A stretch of 64,000 nt of DNA from Pseudonocardia parietis. Lineage in GTDB: Bacteria; Actinomycetota; Actinomycetes; Mycobacteriales; Pseudonocardiaceae. Under the pieces are notes generated by a model that had not been told where the DNA came from, searched no databases, and saw only the letters and a list, made by a program, of their open reading frames with translations. Position 1 is the first letter of the stretch. Every line of letters begins with the position of its first letter. Positions 49,149 through 58,837 of the stretch are shown piece by piece. The stretch is taken from positions 6,634,001 through 6,698,000 of the forward strand of contig NZ_JAGINU010000001.1 in assembly GCF_017876315.1 (NCBI RefSeq), given 5' to 3'. The translations under genes were made by a program, and so were the position numbers.

Positions 49149-52034
49149 ATGAGTGTGGCGCCGGTGAAGCCGCCGCAGGCCCCGGCCGCGGTGTACTTCC
49201 GCGATCTCGGTCCGATCCTCATCGGTCGTGGCAAGGCGGCGCGGTCGCCGGGCGGTGCCCGGCTGGTGGCGGCGCTCTCCCTGCTGCTGGTCCACGCCGA
49301 CCGCCGCGTGGGGACGGACGCGCTGATCGAAGCGATGTGGGGGGCCTCCGCGACCAGCCGGTCCACCTCGACGCTGGACTCCCACATCTGGCGGTTGCGC
49401 CGCGTGCTCGAACCGGAACGGGCGAGCGGAGCACCGTCGCGACTCCTGCAGCGCGACAACGCCGGATACCGCCTCGTCGTGGGCACCGGGCAGGTGGACT
49501 CGCTGCGCTTCGAGCAGCTCACCGTCGAGGCCGGCGACCTGCTGGCCGGCGGCCAGCCGAGACGGGCGCTGCGCCGCACGTCGGACGCCCTCGATCTGTG
49601 GCGAGGACGGCCGTTCACACCGGTCAGCGACGAGCCGTGGGCGGCGGCCACGGTGGCGCGGCTCGAGGAGTTGCACGGTCAGCTCCGCGAGTACCACATC
49701 GAGGCGCTCCTGGGGGTCGAGGAGCCACAGCGGGCCCTCGCCGAGCTCGAGACCGCCCTCGCCGAACACCCGCTGCGCGAGCGGCTGTGGGCGAGCCGGA
49801 TGCTCGCCCACCACCGCAGCGGACGCACCCACGACGCGTTGCGGACGTTCCACGAGGTGCGTGAGCTGTTCCTCGACGAACTCGGGGTCGAGCCGGGGCC
49901 GGCGCTGCGGGAGACACAGGCCCGCATCCTCACCGACGACCGCGCCGGCGTGCCTGCGGCACCGAGCCCCTCGCGGCCGGCGGTGCCGGCACCGCCGGTG
50001 CGCCACGAGCCCGAGATCCGGCTCCCGACGGTGCGCAACCGCCTCATCGGACGGGAGGACGAGCTCGCCGCGGCGGACGCGGCGCTGTCGGTCGACCAGC
50101 TGGTCACCCTCGTCGGCGCAGCAGGGTGCGGCAAGACCCGGCTGGCGGTGGAGGCCGCCCGTCGCGCCGCGCACGGGTTCCCGGACGGCGTCTGGTTCGT
50201 CGATCTCGTCTCGGCGACGCGCGGTCGGGTCGTCGACGCCGTCACCTCGACGCTCGGGGTCCCCGCGCCGGCGGTGGGGTCGGGAACCGACGCGCTCCGG
50301 GCGTTCACCCACGGCCGCTGCATGCTGCTCGTGCTCGACAACTGCGAACACGTCCTCGACGACGCCGCGGCCCTGCTCGACGAGTTGCTCGTGGACGACA
50401 CCGAGCTGTCGGTCCTCGCGACCAGCCGCGAGCCCCTGGACATCGAGGGCGAGCGGGTGCTGCCGATCGCCCCGCTCGCCCTGCCGAGCCCGGACCCCGG
50501 CACCGACGCGGCCCTGGCTCCGGCCCTGGAGCTGTTCCTGGAACGGTTGTCGACGACGGTGCCCGGTGTGGAGCGGGACGCTCCGTCGTCGGCCTGGGCC
50601 GCGTCAATCGTCTCGGCCCTCGACGGGGTACCGCTGGCCCTCGAGCTGGCCGCCGGCCGGGCACGGGCCTACTCGCTCGAGGAGATCGCCGCCCAGGTGC
50701 GCCGGGACGCCGGCGCTCTGGCACGGGTGGGTCGCGGACACGCCGCGCACCACACGACGGTGCGCGGCGCGGTGGACATGAGCTACCGGGTACTGCCCGT
50801 CGACGAGGCGGCGCTGCACTGCCGGATGTCGGTGGTGCCCGGCCCCTTCACCGCCGCGCTGGCGTCCGCGGTGGGCGATCAGGACGGCGTCGAGGACGTC
50901 CTGGCCCGCCTCGTGCACCGTTCCCTCCTCACCCCGCTGGGACCGCTCCGCCCGGGCGGCCCCTCCCGGTTCGCGCAGCTCGCCATCGTCCGCGGCCACG
51001 CCGAACACGTGGGCGCCGCGGGCCTCGGTGAGGCGGTCGTGCGCCGTGACCGCGCCGCCGCGGCGCTCGTCGAGGCCCAACCGCGGATCGGCGCTTCCAC
51101 GTCCCGCGCGTGGTACGACGCGGTCGACGACGACTTCGCAGCCCTGCGCGCCACGCTGCAGCACACCCTGGTCGACGAACCCTCCGCCCTCGGGGTCCGG
51201 CTGGCGTCCCGGCTGGGGATGTACTGGTACTTCCGCGGCATGAACCTCGAGCAGATGGAGTGGCTACGGCGCGCCCTGACCGTCGAGGACCTGGCCGGCC
51301 CGCTCGACCGTTTCCTGCTGCACCTCGCCGTCGGCTCGCTGCTGACCATGCAGAGCCGGGTCGACGCCGGTAGGCCCTACCTCGAGGGTGCCCTGGCGTC
51401 GCTGCCCGATCTGCCCGTCGAGAGTGACCTGTACCTGTGCGACCACCTGGGGGTGTTCACCGGACCGCTGTACATCAGCGGTCATCCCGACCTGGTCCGG
51501 ACCGTCACCGCCGCCGCCGACGGCGTCGCCGTCCGCACCGGCGACCCCTCCCTGCGATCGCTCGCCGACGCCGCCCGGTTGCTCTGCGACGTCGACGAGC
51601 AGCCCGCGACGGGGGTCCTGAACCGCTGCTCAGCGGCCTACGACGAGGCTCTGCACGTCGGGAACCTCTACAGCGCCTGGATCGTGTCCGTCGTCGCGAT
51701 GACCGGGCTGCTCGGGCACGGGCGGGGAGCGGAGGCGCTGACGTGGTCGGACCGCGCGATCGGGGCCTGCCACGAGCTCGGCCTGCAGGACGTCCCGACC
51801 GTCGTCGAGCTGCGGGCCAATGCCCTGGCGCTGACCGGTGAGCACCGCGAGGCGGTGCGGCTCTACGCCGCCACCCGAGCCGGCCACACGCGGACCGGGA
51901 TGCGGTGGCCCCGCGACGTGCGGACCCAGCAGCTGTTCGACGCCGCGACAGCGGCACTCGACCGCCGCGACGCCGAGCTCCTCCGCCGCGAGGGCGCAGC
52001 GCTCGACCTGTCCGATCTGCTGCCGCGCCCGTGA
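49149..52034 (+). CDS. AfsR/SARP-type regulator: OmpR-like DNA-binding, BTAD, NB-ARC ATPase
   Basis: A 961-residue regulator. Residues ~15-105 form a winged-helix DNA-binding domain (LLLVHADRRVGTDALIEAMWG, LDSHIWRLRRVLEP). Residues 110-255 form the BTAD helical domain (VDSLRFEQLTVEAGDLL to FLDELGVEPGPALRE). A STAND-type NTPase begins with Walker A VGAAGCGKTRLA near 322 and Walker B CMLLVLDNCEHVLDD. The C-terminal ~350 residues are alpha-helical TPR-like repeats. Such proteins control secondary metabolism or large regulons after nucleotide-driven oligomerisation. No biosynthetic cluster is adjacent. Confidence 0.92.
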   Translation: MSVAPVKPPQAPAAVYFRDLGPILIGRGKAARSPGGARLVAALSLLLVHADRRVGTDALIEAMWGASATSRSTSTLDSHIWRLRRVLEPERASGAPSRLLQRDNAGYRLVVGTGQVDSLRFEQLTVEAGDLLAGGQPRRALRRTSDALDLWRGRPFTPVSDEPWAAATVARLEELHGQLREYHIEALLGVEEPQRALAELETALAEHPLRERLWASRMLAHHRSGRTHDALRTFHEVRELFLDELGVEPGPALRETQARILTDDRAGVPAAPSPSRPAVPAPPVRHEPEIRLPTVRNRLIGREDELAAADAALSVDQLVTLVGAAGCGKTRLAVEAARRAAHGFPDGVWFVDLVSATRGRVVDAVTSTLGVPAPAVGSGTDALRAFTHGRCMLLVLDNCEHVLDDAAALLDELLVDDTELSVLATSREPLDIEGERVLPIAPLALPSPDPGTDAALAPALELFLERLSTTVPGVERDAPSSAWAASIVSALDGVPLALELAAGRARAYSLEEIAAQVRRDAGALARVGRGHAAHHTTVRGAVDMSYRVLPVDEAALHCRMSVVPGPFTAALASAVGDQDGVEDVLARLVHRSLLTPLGPLRPGGPSRFAQLAIVRGHAEHVGAAGLGEAVVRRDRAAAALVEAQPRIGASTSRAWYDAVDDDFAALRATLQHTLVDEPSALGVRLASRLGMYWYFRGMNLEQMEWLRRALTVEDLAGPLDRFLLHLAVGSLLTMQSRVDAGRPYLEGALASLPDLPVESDLYLCDHLGVFTGPLYISGHPDLVRTVTAAADGVAVRTGDPSLRSLADAARLLCDVDEQPATGVLNRCSAAYDEALHVGNLYSAWIVSVVAMTGLLGHGRGAEALTWSDRAIGACHELGLQDVPTVVELRANALALTGEHREAVRLYAATRAGHTRTGMRWPRDVRTQQLFDAATAALDRRDAELLRREGAALDLSDLLPRP

Positions 52035-52074
52035 CCGGCCGTCATCGGTGTGGCCGGACGACGGCGGGATCGGC

Positions 52075-54717
52075 TCAGAGTGTGGGTAGACGCTGTCGGA
52101 GATCGATCAGCGGGGCCAGCGGGTCACCCGCCTCGGCGAGGTGCTCGGCTGCGGTGCGCACAGTCCACCGGTCCGGGCGCAGGTCGGGATCGTCGAGGTG
52201 GTCCCAGGTCACCGGCATCGAGACCGGGGCATGGGACGCCGGCCGCGGGCTGAACGGCGCCACGAGGGTCTTGTTGATCGCGTTCTGGGTGTAGTCGAGG
52301 CGGGCCAAGCCCTTCCGGCGGTCGGTGTGCCACTCCCAGGAGACGAGCTCGGGTGCGGTGCGTCCGACCGCGCGGGAGAGCCGCTCCACCCAGGCGCGGG
52401 TGTCGTCGAAGGTGTAGCCGGGCTCGATCGGCACCCAGATCTGGATGCCGCGTTGCCCGGTGACCTTCGGCGCGGCCGCCAGGTCCAGGTGCTGCAGAGC
52501 GGTGCGGTAGAGCCGGGCCAGCACCAGCACGTCGTCGAACCCGGTTCGTGAGCCCGGGTCGATGTCGATGAGCGCCCAGGTCGGTTGCCGCACGTCCGGC
52601 AGCCGGGAGGTCCACGGATGCAGTTCGACCGCACCGTAGTTCGCCGCCCACACCAGGGCCGCGACGTGGTCGAGGACGGCGTAGCAGCGGGTCTCGCCGG
52701 GGTCGGCGTCGACGTTGTGCCAGCGCCGGACCCAGTCCGGGGCGTGCTCGGGCACCTCCTTCTGCCAGAACCCGGGCCGGTCCACGCCGTCGGGGTAGCG
52801 GTGCAGGTTGACCGGGCGGCCCGCCAGGTACGGCAGCAGGTGCGGCGCCATCATGGCGTGGTAGCGGACGAGGTCGCGTTTGGTCGTCGGTGGTGCGTCG
52901 GCGGTGCCGGGAAACAGGGTCTTGTCCAGGTTGGTCAGCGCCACCTCGTGTCCGCCGACCCTCCAGGTGCCCTTGACACCGAGCGCGTCGAGCGCGGCCA
53001 GCTCGTCCTCGGTCACCGGCCCGGTCCCGGAGCCGGCGTCCGCCCCCAGCGGGAGTTCGGCGTGCCGGGCCGGTGCGTCGCCCTGCCACATCGCCGACGG
53101 TGCCGCGGCGACCTCGTCGGTGGTGCGGCCGCTGAGCACCGAACGCCGGTGGTCCTCGGCGTCCCAGCCCACGACGGCGTGCTCGTCGTGCTTGTGCACC
53201 AGGAGCCACTGCTTCTGCTCCCCCGAGCCGGAGCGCCCGCGGCGGACCAGCGCGAACCGGCCGGCGAGCTTGTCGCCGTGCAGGTCGAAGTGCAGCTCGC
53301 CGCGTTCGAGCGCGGCCTCCGGATCGGTCCCGTCGGCGGGTGTCCACGTGCCGCGGTCCCAGACGACCACCGACCCGCCACCGTACTGGCCGGCCGGGAT
53401 CACGCCCTCGAAACCGGCATAGTCGATCGGGTGGTCCTCGACCTGCACCGCCATCCGGCGCACGTCCGGGTCGAGCGTCGGCCCGCGCGGCACCGCCCAG
53501 CTGGCCAGCGCGCCGCCGACCTCGAGGCGCAGGTCGTAGTGCAGCCGGCTCGCACGATGGCGCTGGACCACGAAGATCGGCGGCCCGGTGCCGGGTTCTC
53601 CGCCGCCCGGCTCCGGGGTGACGTCGAGGTCGCGCTTGGCGAGGTAGGGAGCCAGGCGCTCGTCCGGGCCGGCCGAGTCCCCGGCCGGGCCGAACGCGGT
53701 GGCGTCGCCGGCCGGAGCGGGCGTCGCGGTGTCGCCGGCCTGCGCGGTGAGGCGGACCTCCGGAGGCTCCCGGTCGGGGCGCAGACCCCGCCAGGCCGCG
53801 TGCCGCAGCCGCCCGTCCGTGGTCAGGCGCCGGTACTCGACCTCCCCGACCAGTCGCGGATCGACCCAGCGGGCCCGGCGGGCGTGCTCGCGCGGGACGG
53901 TCTCGTCGAACGGGCTGTCCCGGCGGCGCAGCGGTTCCAGCCGTTCGAGCAGGTCACCCAGCATCGCCTCGGTGAACCCGGTCCCGACGTGGCCGAGGAA
54001 GCGCAACCGGCCCTGCTCGTCGTGCGCGCCCAGCAGCAGCGACCCGACCGAGCCGCTGCGGCGCCCGTTGCCGGGGCGCCAGCCGCCGATCAGCACCTCC
54101 TGGGTGCGCAGCAGCGCCGTCTTCGTCCAGGCGTGTGACCGGCGGCCGGGTTCGTAGGGCGCGTCGCGCCGCTTCGCGACGACACCTTCGAGGCCGTTCT
54201 CGCGTGCGGCGCGCAGCACCTGATCACCGGCCACGTCGGTGAACGCCGCCGGGACCGACATCCGCGGCCACCCGTCCGCGCCGACCGCCGAGAGCCGCTC
54301 GCGCCGGGCGTCGTAGGGCTCGTCCACGAGGCGGTCGTCACCGTCGACGAGCAGATCGAACACGACGTAGGAGACGCCGACCTCGGCGAGCAGCCGGGCG
54401 CCGGGCGCGGCGACGTGCATCCGCTGCTGGAGCAGCCCGAAGTCCGGACGGCCGGCGGCGTCCGAGGCGATGATCTCGCCGTCGAGCAGCAGCGGGCGGT
54501 CGGCGTGCACCCCCTCGGCGAGATCGGGGTAGGCCGAGGTGACGTCGTTGCCGTTGCGGGTGGTGATCCGGACCCGGTCGCCGGCCACCGCGACGACCGC
54601 GCGAATGCCGTCCCACTTGAACTCGAACGCCCAGCCCGCACCGGTCGGCGGATCCCCGGCCACGGCCAGCATGGGCGACAGCGGCGCGGGAAGGTCACCC
54701 TCGCCGGGATCGGCCAT
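52075..54717 (-). CDS. ligD: ATP-dependent DNA ligase D with domain order ligase-PE-polymerase
   Basis: An 880-residue NHEJ enzyme. Ligase domain first: adenylation Lys34 in FEFKWDGIRAVV, LLLDGEIIASD, GLEGVVAKRR and the OB-fold GSVGSLLLGAHD. The phosphoesterase domain starts near residue 380 with VQRHRASRLHYDLRLEVGG and HPIDYAGFEG. The primase-polymerase domain (from ~590) has LTNLDKTLFPG, WALIDIDPG (catalytic acids) and QRGIQIWVPI. Mycobacterial LigD is Pol-PE-Lig and Pseudomonas PE-Lig-Pol, so the order here is different. The ATG overlaps the Ku stop by one base (TGATG), so translation is coupled. Confidence 0.95.
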   Translation of the reverse strand: MADPGEGDLPAPLSPMLAVAGDPPTGAGWAFEFKWDGIRAVVAVAGDRVRITTRNGNDVTSAYPDLAEGVHADRPLLLDGEIIASDAAGRPDFGLLQQRMHVAAPGARLLAEVGVSYVVFDLLVDGDDRLVDEPYDARRERLSAVGADGWPRMSVPAAFTDVAGDQVLRAARENGLEGVVAKRRDAPYEPGRRSHAWTKTALLRTQEVLIGGWRPGNGRRSGSVGSLLLGAHDEQGRLRFLGHVGTGFTEAMLGDLLERLEPLRRRDSPFDETVPREHARRARWVDPRLVGEVEYRRLTTDGRLRHAAWRGLRPDREPPEVRLTAQAGDTATPAPAGDATAFGPAGDSAGPDERLAPYLAKRDLDVTPEPGGGEPGTGPPIFVVQRHRASRLHYDLRLEVGGALASWAVPRGPTLDPDVRRMAVQVEDHPIDYAGFEGVIPAGQYGGGSVVVWDRGTWTPADGTDPEAALERGELHFDLHGDKLAGRFALVRRGRSGSGEQKQWLLVHKHDEHAVVGWDAEDHRRSVLSGRTTDEVAAAPSAMWQGDAPARHAELPLGADAGSGTGPVTEDELAALDALGVKGTWRVGGHEVALTNLDKTLFPGTADAPPTTKRDLVRYHAMMAPHLLPYLAGRPVNLHRYPDGVDRPGFWQKEVPEHAPDWVRRWHNVDADPGETRCYAVLDHVAALVWAANYGAVELHPWTSRLPDVRQPTWALIDIDPGSRTGFDDVLVLARLYRTALQHLDLAAAPKVTGQRGIQIWVPIEPGYTFDDTRAWVERLSRAVGRTAPELVSWEWHTDRRKGLARLDYTQNAINKTLVAPFSPRPASHAPVSMPVTWDHLDDPDLRPDRWTVRTAAEHLAEAGDPLAPLIDLRQRLPTL

Positions 54718-55736
54718 CAGGACGCCTTGCGACCGGCCGACCCGACCGCGTCGGCCAGCTCGTCGCGGTTCATCGACGAGCGCCCCGGCACATCGAGCTC
54801 GCGGGCCATCCGCTGCAGCTCCGCCTTGGTCGCCGAACGCAGGTCGGTCCCGGGGTCCGCGGACCGGTCGCCGTCCGGGTCGCCGGAACCGCGCCGCTTC
54901 CGGGGCTCCCCACCGTCGGGCCGGCGGGACTTCCCGGCCCCCGATCCACCACCGCGGGCGTCGTCGACACTGCGCTGCAGCGCCTCCAGCAGATCCGACA
55001 TCCCGGTCGGCTCGGGCGCTTCGGCCTCGGTGACGACCTCGCGGCCGCGACGCTTGTCCTCGATCAGCTGCTCGACCCGCTCCCGGTAGGTGTCGTGGTA
55101 CTGCTCGGGCTCCCACCGCGCGCTCATGGACTCGATCAGCCGGGTCGCCATGTCGAGCTCGCGGTCGTCACGACCGCCGCGGCGCGGACCGGGCAGGTGC
55201 TCCAGCTCGGCACGCGGATCGCGGACCTCGTCGGCGAAGTACAGGGTCTCCAGGGCCAGTACGTCGCGGTCCGCCCGGATGGCGGCGAGATACTCCTTGC
55301 CGCGCATCACGAACGTCCCGATCGCGGCGCGACCGGTCTCGGTCATCGCCTGCAGCAGCAGCGCGTACGGGCCGGCCTCGCCGTCGCCGGTCGGCGCCAG
55401 CCAGTAGGTGCGCTGGAAGTACAGCGGATCGATCTCGTCGAGATCGACGAAATCGGAGATCTCCAGGCTCTGCGAACGGCCCGGGGCGATCGACTCCAGC
55501 TCCGACGGCTCGACGACGACATGGTCGCCGCCACCGACGTCGGCGCCCTTCACGATGTCGCCGTGGTCCACCTGTTCGCCGGTGCGTTCGTTCACCCGTT
55601 GGTTGCGGACCCGGTCCGATGTACCCCGTTCGAACTGGTGGAAGTGCACCGTGTGGTCCTCGGTCGCGGCGAACAGGCCGACCGGGATCGACACCAGTCC
55701 GAACGTGATCGCGCCCGTCCAGATCGCCCTCGCCAC
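54717..55736 (-). CDS. ku: Ku protein of bacterial NHEJ, with SAP-like C-terminal tail
   Basis: A 339-residue Ku homodimer subunit that binds DNA ends and recruits LigD. N-terminal RAIWTGAITFGLVSIPVGL, then YFQRTYWLAPTGDGE and LYFADEVRDP are typical. After residue ~255 comes a Gly/Arg/Lys-rich linker. The C-terminal LRSATKAELQRMARELDVPG region looks like a SAP/Rho-N helix-extended-loop-helix DNA-binding module, longer than in minimal bacterial Ku. GTG start (VARAIWTG) is preceded by GAGGAG; longer frames are not homologous. Confidence 0.95.
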   Translation of the reverse strand: MARAIWTGAITFGLVSIPVGLFAATEDHTVHFHQFERGTSDRVRNQRVNERTGEQVDHGDIVKGADVGGGDHVVVEPSELESIAPGRSQSLEISDFVDLDEIDPLYFQRTYWLAPTGDGEAGPYALLLQAMTETGRAAIGTFVMRGKEYLAAIRADRDVLALETLYFADEVRDPRAELEHLPGPRRGGRDDRELDMATRLIESMSARWEPEQYHDTYRERVEQLIEDKRRGREVVTEAEAPEPTGMSDLLEALQRSVDDARGGGSGAGKSRRPDGGEPRKRRGSGDPDGDRSADPGTDLRSATKAELQRMARELDVPGRSSMNRDELADAVGSAGRKAS

Positions 55737-56105
55737 GACATCGCTCCTCACATCGGTTCCTGGCACCGTTCGACTACCCCGCTCCCCCGATCTCATACCC
55801 CCTTGGCCGGGTCATGGCGTGCTCGTCCGGGTCGGACGATCGAGGGTTCGTACCGGGCCGGCGCGGACATGCGGGCGGGGTGCCGGGCCGGGAGCGACGC
55901 CGGGGCGGACACGGCCGACACGGTCACGGAGCCGAGGGAGGGTCGATGCACATCGGACACCGGCCGGATGACGGCGAGGCCCGTCAGGCACCTGTGCTCC
56001 GTGCCTCCGGGCCGTCGTGAACGACGACCCGGGCGCCGGGCACCAGGCGTCGCCGTCGACCTGGGTACCGCGGGCTCGCAGCCCGGGCACCGGCTGCGCC
56101 GGGAA
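55737..56105. other. intergenic region without recognised features
   Basis: The 369 bases between ku and the iron-binding lipoprotein gene contain only short frames with Arg/Gly/Pro-rich translations. No RNA, repeat or conserved protein segment was recognised. The ku promoter presumably lies at the low-coordinate end. Confidence 0.5.
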
Positions 56106-57032
56106 TCAGGGCTGCGGCACGTAGCGCGGGAGCTCGTCGAGAACCTGGTTCGCTGCGATCGGCCCGATCCCGAGATACCACAGGTCGTCGCTGACCGGGT
56201 GGGCGTCGCCGCGCGAGACCGCACCGAGCCGTTGCCACAACGGGCCGGCGGCCAGCTTCGCCTGCTCATCGAGGCCGTCATTGCCGTAACCGGCGTAGAA
56301 CAGCAGGTCGCCGTCGGCGGACGAGACCTGCTCCGGTCCGATCTGGACGAACGTCTCGTCGGTGCGCGCGATCGGCGGTCGGGCGAAGCCGACGTCGCTC
56401 AGAATCGTCCCGATGAAGGAGCCCTCACCGTAGAGGCGGATGCCGTTCGCCATGAACCGCACCATGCTCACCTCGACCTGCGCCGGGTCGCCGAACGCCG
56501 TGCCGACCTGCTTCGCCTTGTTCTCGTAGTCGGCGAGGATGCGCTCGGCCTGGTCCGACTTCCCCAGCGCCGTGCCGGCCAGCCGGAGGTTCTCCTTCCA
56601 CGACTCGCCGACCGAGCCGGCGAAGACCGTGGGGGCGATCTCGTTCAGCTGCGCGTAGATGTCCTCATGCCGCACGCTGTTGGACAGGATGACGTCGGGT
56701 TTCAGCGCGACGATCGCCTCGAGGTTCGGCGACTCGATGGTGCCCACCGGCTCGATCCCCTGAGCCTGCTGCCCGAGATAGGCCTGGGGGCCGGCCACTT
56801 CGTCCGCGCGCACGGCCCCGACCGGCTTGATCCCCAGTGCGAGGACCGAGTCGAGCTCACCGGTGTCGAGGACGACGACGCGCTCCGGGTTCATCGGAAC
56901 CTCGGAGACACCCATGGCGTGCTGCACGCTTCGCGTAGGGCCCTCGGCGTCGCCGCCGGCTCCCCCACAGCCCGCAACGAGCAGCCCCATGAGGGCGATG
57001 ACGGCGGCCAGTTGCCGCCCGGCGTTGGACAC
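56106..57032 (-). CDS. iron-siderophore ABC transporter substrate-binding lipoprotein
   Basis: A 308-residue class III (FecB/FhuD-like) binding protein. Signal and lipobox LMGLLVAGCGG place it outside the membrane. Characteristic segments: NPERVVVLDTGELDSVLALGIKPVG, IESPNLEAIVALKPDVILS, a long linker helix, and YAGYGNDGL. GTG start follows AAGGAG. No permease or ATPase gene is adjacent in the window. The upstream IdeR-like box suggests iron control. Confidence 0.9.
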   Translation of the reverse strand: MSNAGRQLAAVIALMGLLVAGCGGAGGDAEGPTRSVQHAMGVSEVPMNPERVVVLDTGELDSVLALGIKPVGAVRADEVAGPQAYLGQQAQGIEPVGTIESPNLEAIVALKPDVILSNSVRHEDIYAQLNEIAPTVFAGSVGESWKENLRLAGTALGKSDQAERILADYENKAKQVGTAFGDPAQVEVSMVRFMANGIRLYGEGSFIGTILSDVGFARPPIARTDETFVQIGPEQVSSADGDLLFYAGYGNDGLDEQAKLAAGPLWQRLGAVSRGDAHPVSDDLWYLGIGPIAANQVLDELPRYVPQP

Positions 57033-57057
57033 TGCTGGCTCCTTGACGAGACATGGA

Positions 57058-57076
57058 TAAGCGAAGGCTAACCAAT
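57058..57076 (-). promoter_or_regulatory. candidate IdeR/DmdR iron box
   Basis: On the minus strand the 19-mer ATTGGTTAGCCTTCGCTTA matches 12 of 19 positions of TTAGGTTAGGCTAACCTAA, with one half-site (GGTTAG-C) almost perfect. It lies 26 bases upstream of the siderophore-binding protein start, where iron-loaded IdeR would repress. Confidence 0.5.
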
Positions 57077-57324
57077 ACAGGACCAAAGAAGGGTCCGCCA
57101 TACCCGAAAGAATCTTGACAGGACGTTGCGACCCGGGGTGCCGAGACGGATCAGCGGCGAGTTGCATCCCGCTGTACCGGGGCCGGGCCTACGGCGTCCT
57201 GTCCCTGGCCGTTGGTGGCGATCTCGAATCACTCGCCAAGACTGGTGATGACGGGGTTCTCCACCTCGGAGGACGATTTTCGCCCTCCGGGCCCTGCGGG
57301 AGCTCTCGATCAAGGAGGCCGAGT

Positions 57325-58005
57325 GTGACCATCTCTACTTCTCACCTCACCCGAGCGGCCGGCCTGTTCGCCGTCGCCTCGGGCCTCCTGTACATCATCA
57401 TCCAGTTCGTCCACCCGGCGGAGAATGCTGCCACGGTCACCACGAGCGCCTGGGCGGTAGTCGGCTACATGACCGAGCTCATGGCCGTCTTCGGCATGAT
57501 CGGCGTGACTGGCATCTACCTGCGTCAAGTCACCGCGTCCGGAATCCTGGGCCTGGTCGGCTTCGTGTTGTTCTGGTGCTTCTACCTCCTCACAGCCGCC
57601 TTCAACTTCGCCGAAACGCTCATCATGCCGCCGTTGGCGGCCCAGGCACCGCAGTTCGTTGACGGCTTCGAGGGCGTCTTCGCCGGCGCTGCCTCCCAGG
57701 TGGACCTTGGTTCACTCCCGGCGATCAGCCCGATTGCAGCGGTGCTGTATGTCCTCGGTGGCGCGCTGTTCGGGCTCGCGATCTTCCGCGCCCGTGTCCT
57801 GGATCGCTGGGCCGGTGCGCTTCTCAGCGTCGGGGCGGTGTTGACGCTGGTGGTTCCGCTGCTGCCACACGCCATCGGGCGTTTCGCAGCCATCCCGGTC
57901 GGTCTGGCTATGGCCTGGCTCGGGTACTCCCTGTGGTCTGTCGAGCGCCGCACGATCTCGTCCCCCGGCGCCGACCCGCGGCACGATCTGACTACTGCGA
58001 CGTGA
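57325..58005 (+). CDS. DUF4386-like membrane protein
   Basis: A 226-residue protein with about six membrane helices. Segments such as RAAGLFAVASGLLYIIIQF, VVGYMTELMAVFGMIGVTGIY, GALFGLAIFRARVLDRWAG and AIPVGLAMAWLGYSLW resemble DUF4386-type hydrophobic proteins of unknown function. GTG start at 57325 follows AAGGAGG. Its stop overlaps the start of the DUF2306-like frame as GTGA, so the two were once co-translated. Codon third positions are less GC-rich than in neighbours. Confidence 0.7.
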   Translation: MTISTSHLTRAAGLFAVASGLLYIIIQFVHPAENAATVTTSAWAVVGYMTELMAVFGMIGVTGIYLRQVTASGILGLVGFVLFWCFYLLTAAFNFAETLIMPPLAAQAPQFVDGFEGVFAGAASQVDLGSLPAISPIAAVLYVLGGALFGLAIFRARVLDRWAGALLSVGAVLTLVVPLLPHAIGRFAAIPVGLAMAWLGYSLWSVERRTISSPGADPRHDLTTAT

Positions 58006-58837
58006 CAAGCAAGCGGTGGGAGGGTCCCGGGCAGCGCTCATCTCGGGCGACCGTGGATCGAGCCGGCACCCAAGAGCGGCCGGCACCGGCTGCCGTCCGG
58101 CCCTGGCTACTGGCGGTCGCGCTGGCCCTGTTCGCGTTCGTTCCCGTCCTCGCCCGGCTCCTGGTCGCACTCGCCGGGGGCCCGTCGGTCGCGTCGGCGG
58201 ACCCCCGTCCGTCGCTTCGTCGGTAGCTCTCGGCGTGCATGCCGCGACCGGGACGCTGTTCACGATGCTGGGCGCGTTCCAGTTCCCCACGGCGCTGCGA
58301 CGGCGCTCCACCTGGCATCCCCGCGTCGGACGCCTCCTGGTGCCCCTCGGGCTGACCGCGGCGCTCTCCGCGCTCTGGCTGACCCTCTTCTACTCCCACA
58401 CCGACGGCACCGAGCAGCTGCTGTACGTGTTCCGCCTGCTCTTCGGCGTCGCAATGGTGACGGCCATCGTCGTGGGCTTCACCGCAATCAAGCGTCGCAA
58501 CATCATCCGGCACCGGGCATGGATGATCCGCTCCTACGCCCTTGGACTGGCCGCGAGCACGCAGATCTTCACTCTCGGTTTCGGAGCCGCTGTTTTCGGA
58601 ACCGGCGAGGTCAGCACGGCGCTGCTCACCGCAGCGGGCTGGGTGATCAATCTCGGCGTCGCGGAGTGGGTGATCCGTCACCGGCGTCGCGAGCCGCGTC
58701 AACCCGAGCGAGGCCGTCCACCCCAGCAGCGCACTCAGGATGCCGTCGGTCAAGTATCACCGTCGCCAGGGGCCGGGGCCTCCGCGGCGTCCGACCCCGA
58801 CGAGCGCGACCCGCTCCGCGACCGCAACGGCTGCTGA
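58002..58837 (+). pseudogene. DUF2306-family membrane protein gene, split by a frameshift
   Basis: The first frame starts at GTG 58002 and encodes RPWLLAVALALFAFVPVLAR and the first loop, then stops at 58226. The rest of the family, ATGTLFTMLGAFQFPTALRR, HPRVGRLLVPLGLTAALSALW, RRNIIRHRAWMIRSYALGL and so on, continues in another frame to 58837. A single-base change around 58190-58225 would restore one protein of ~277 residues. It is either a real disabling mutation or an assembly error. The histidine and arginine residues typical of DUF2306 helices are intact. Confidence 0.75.
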
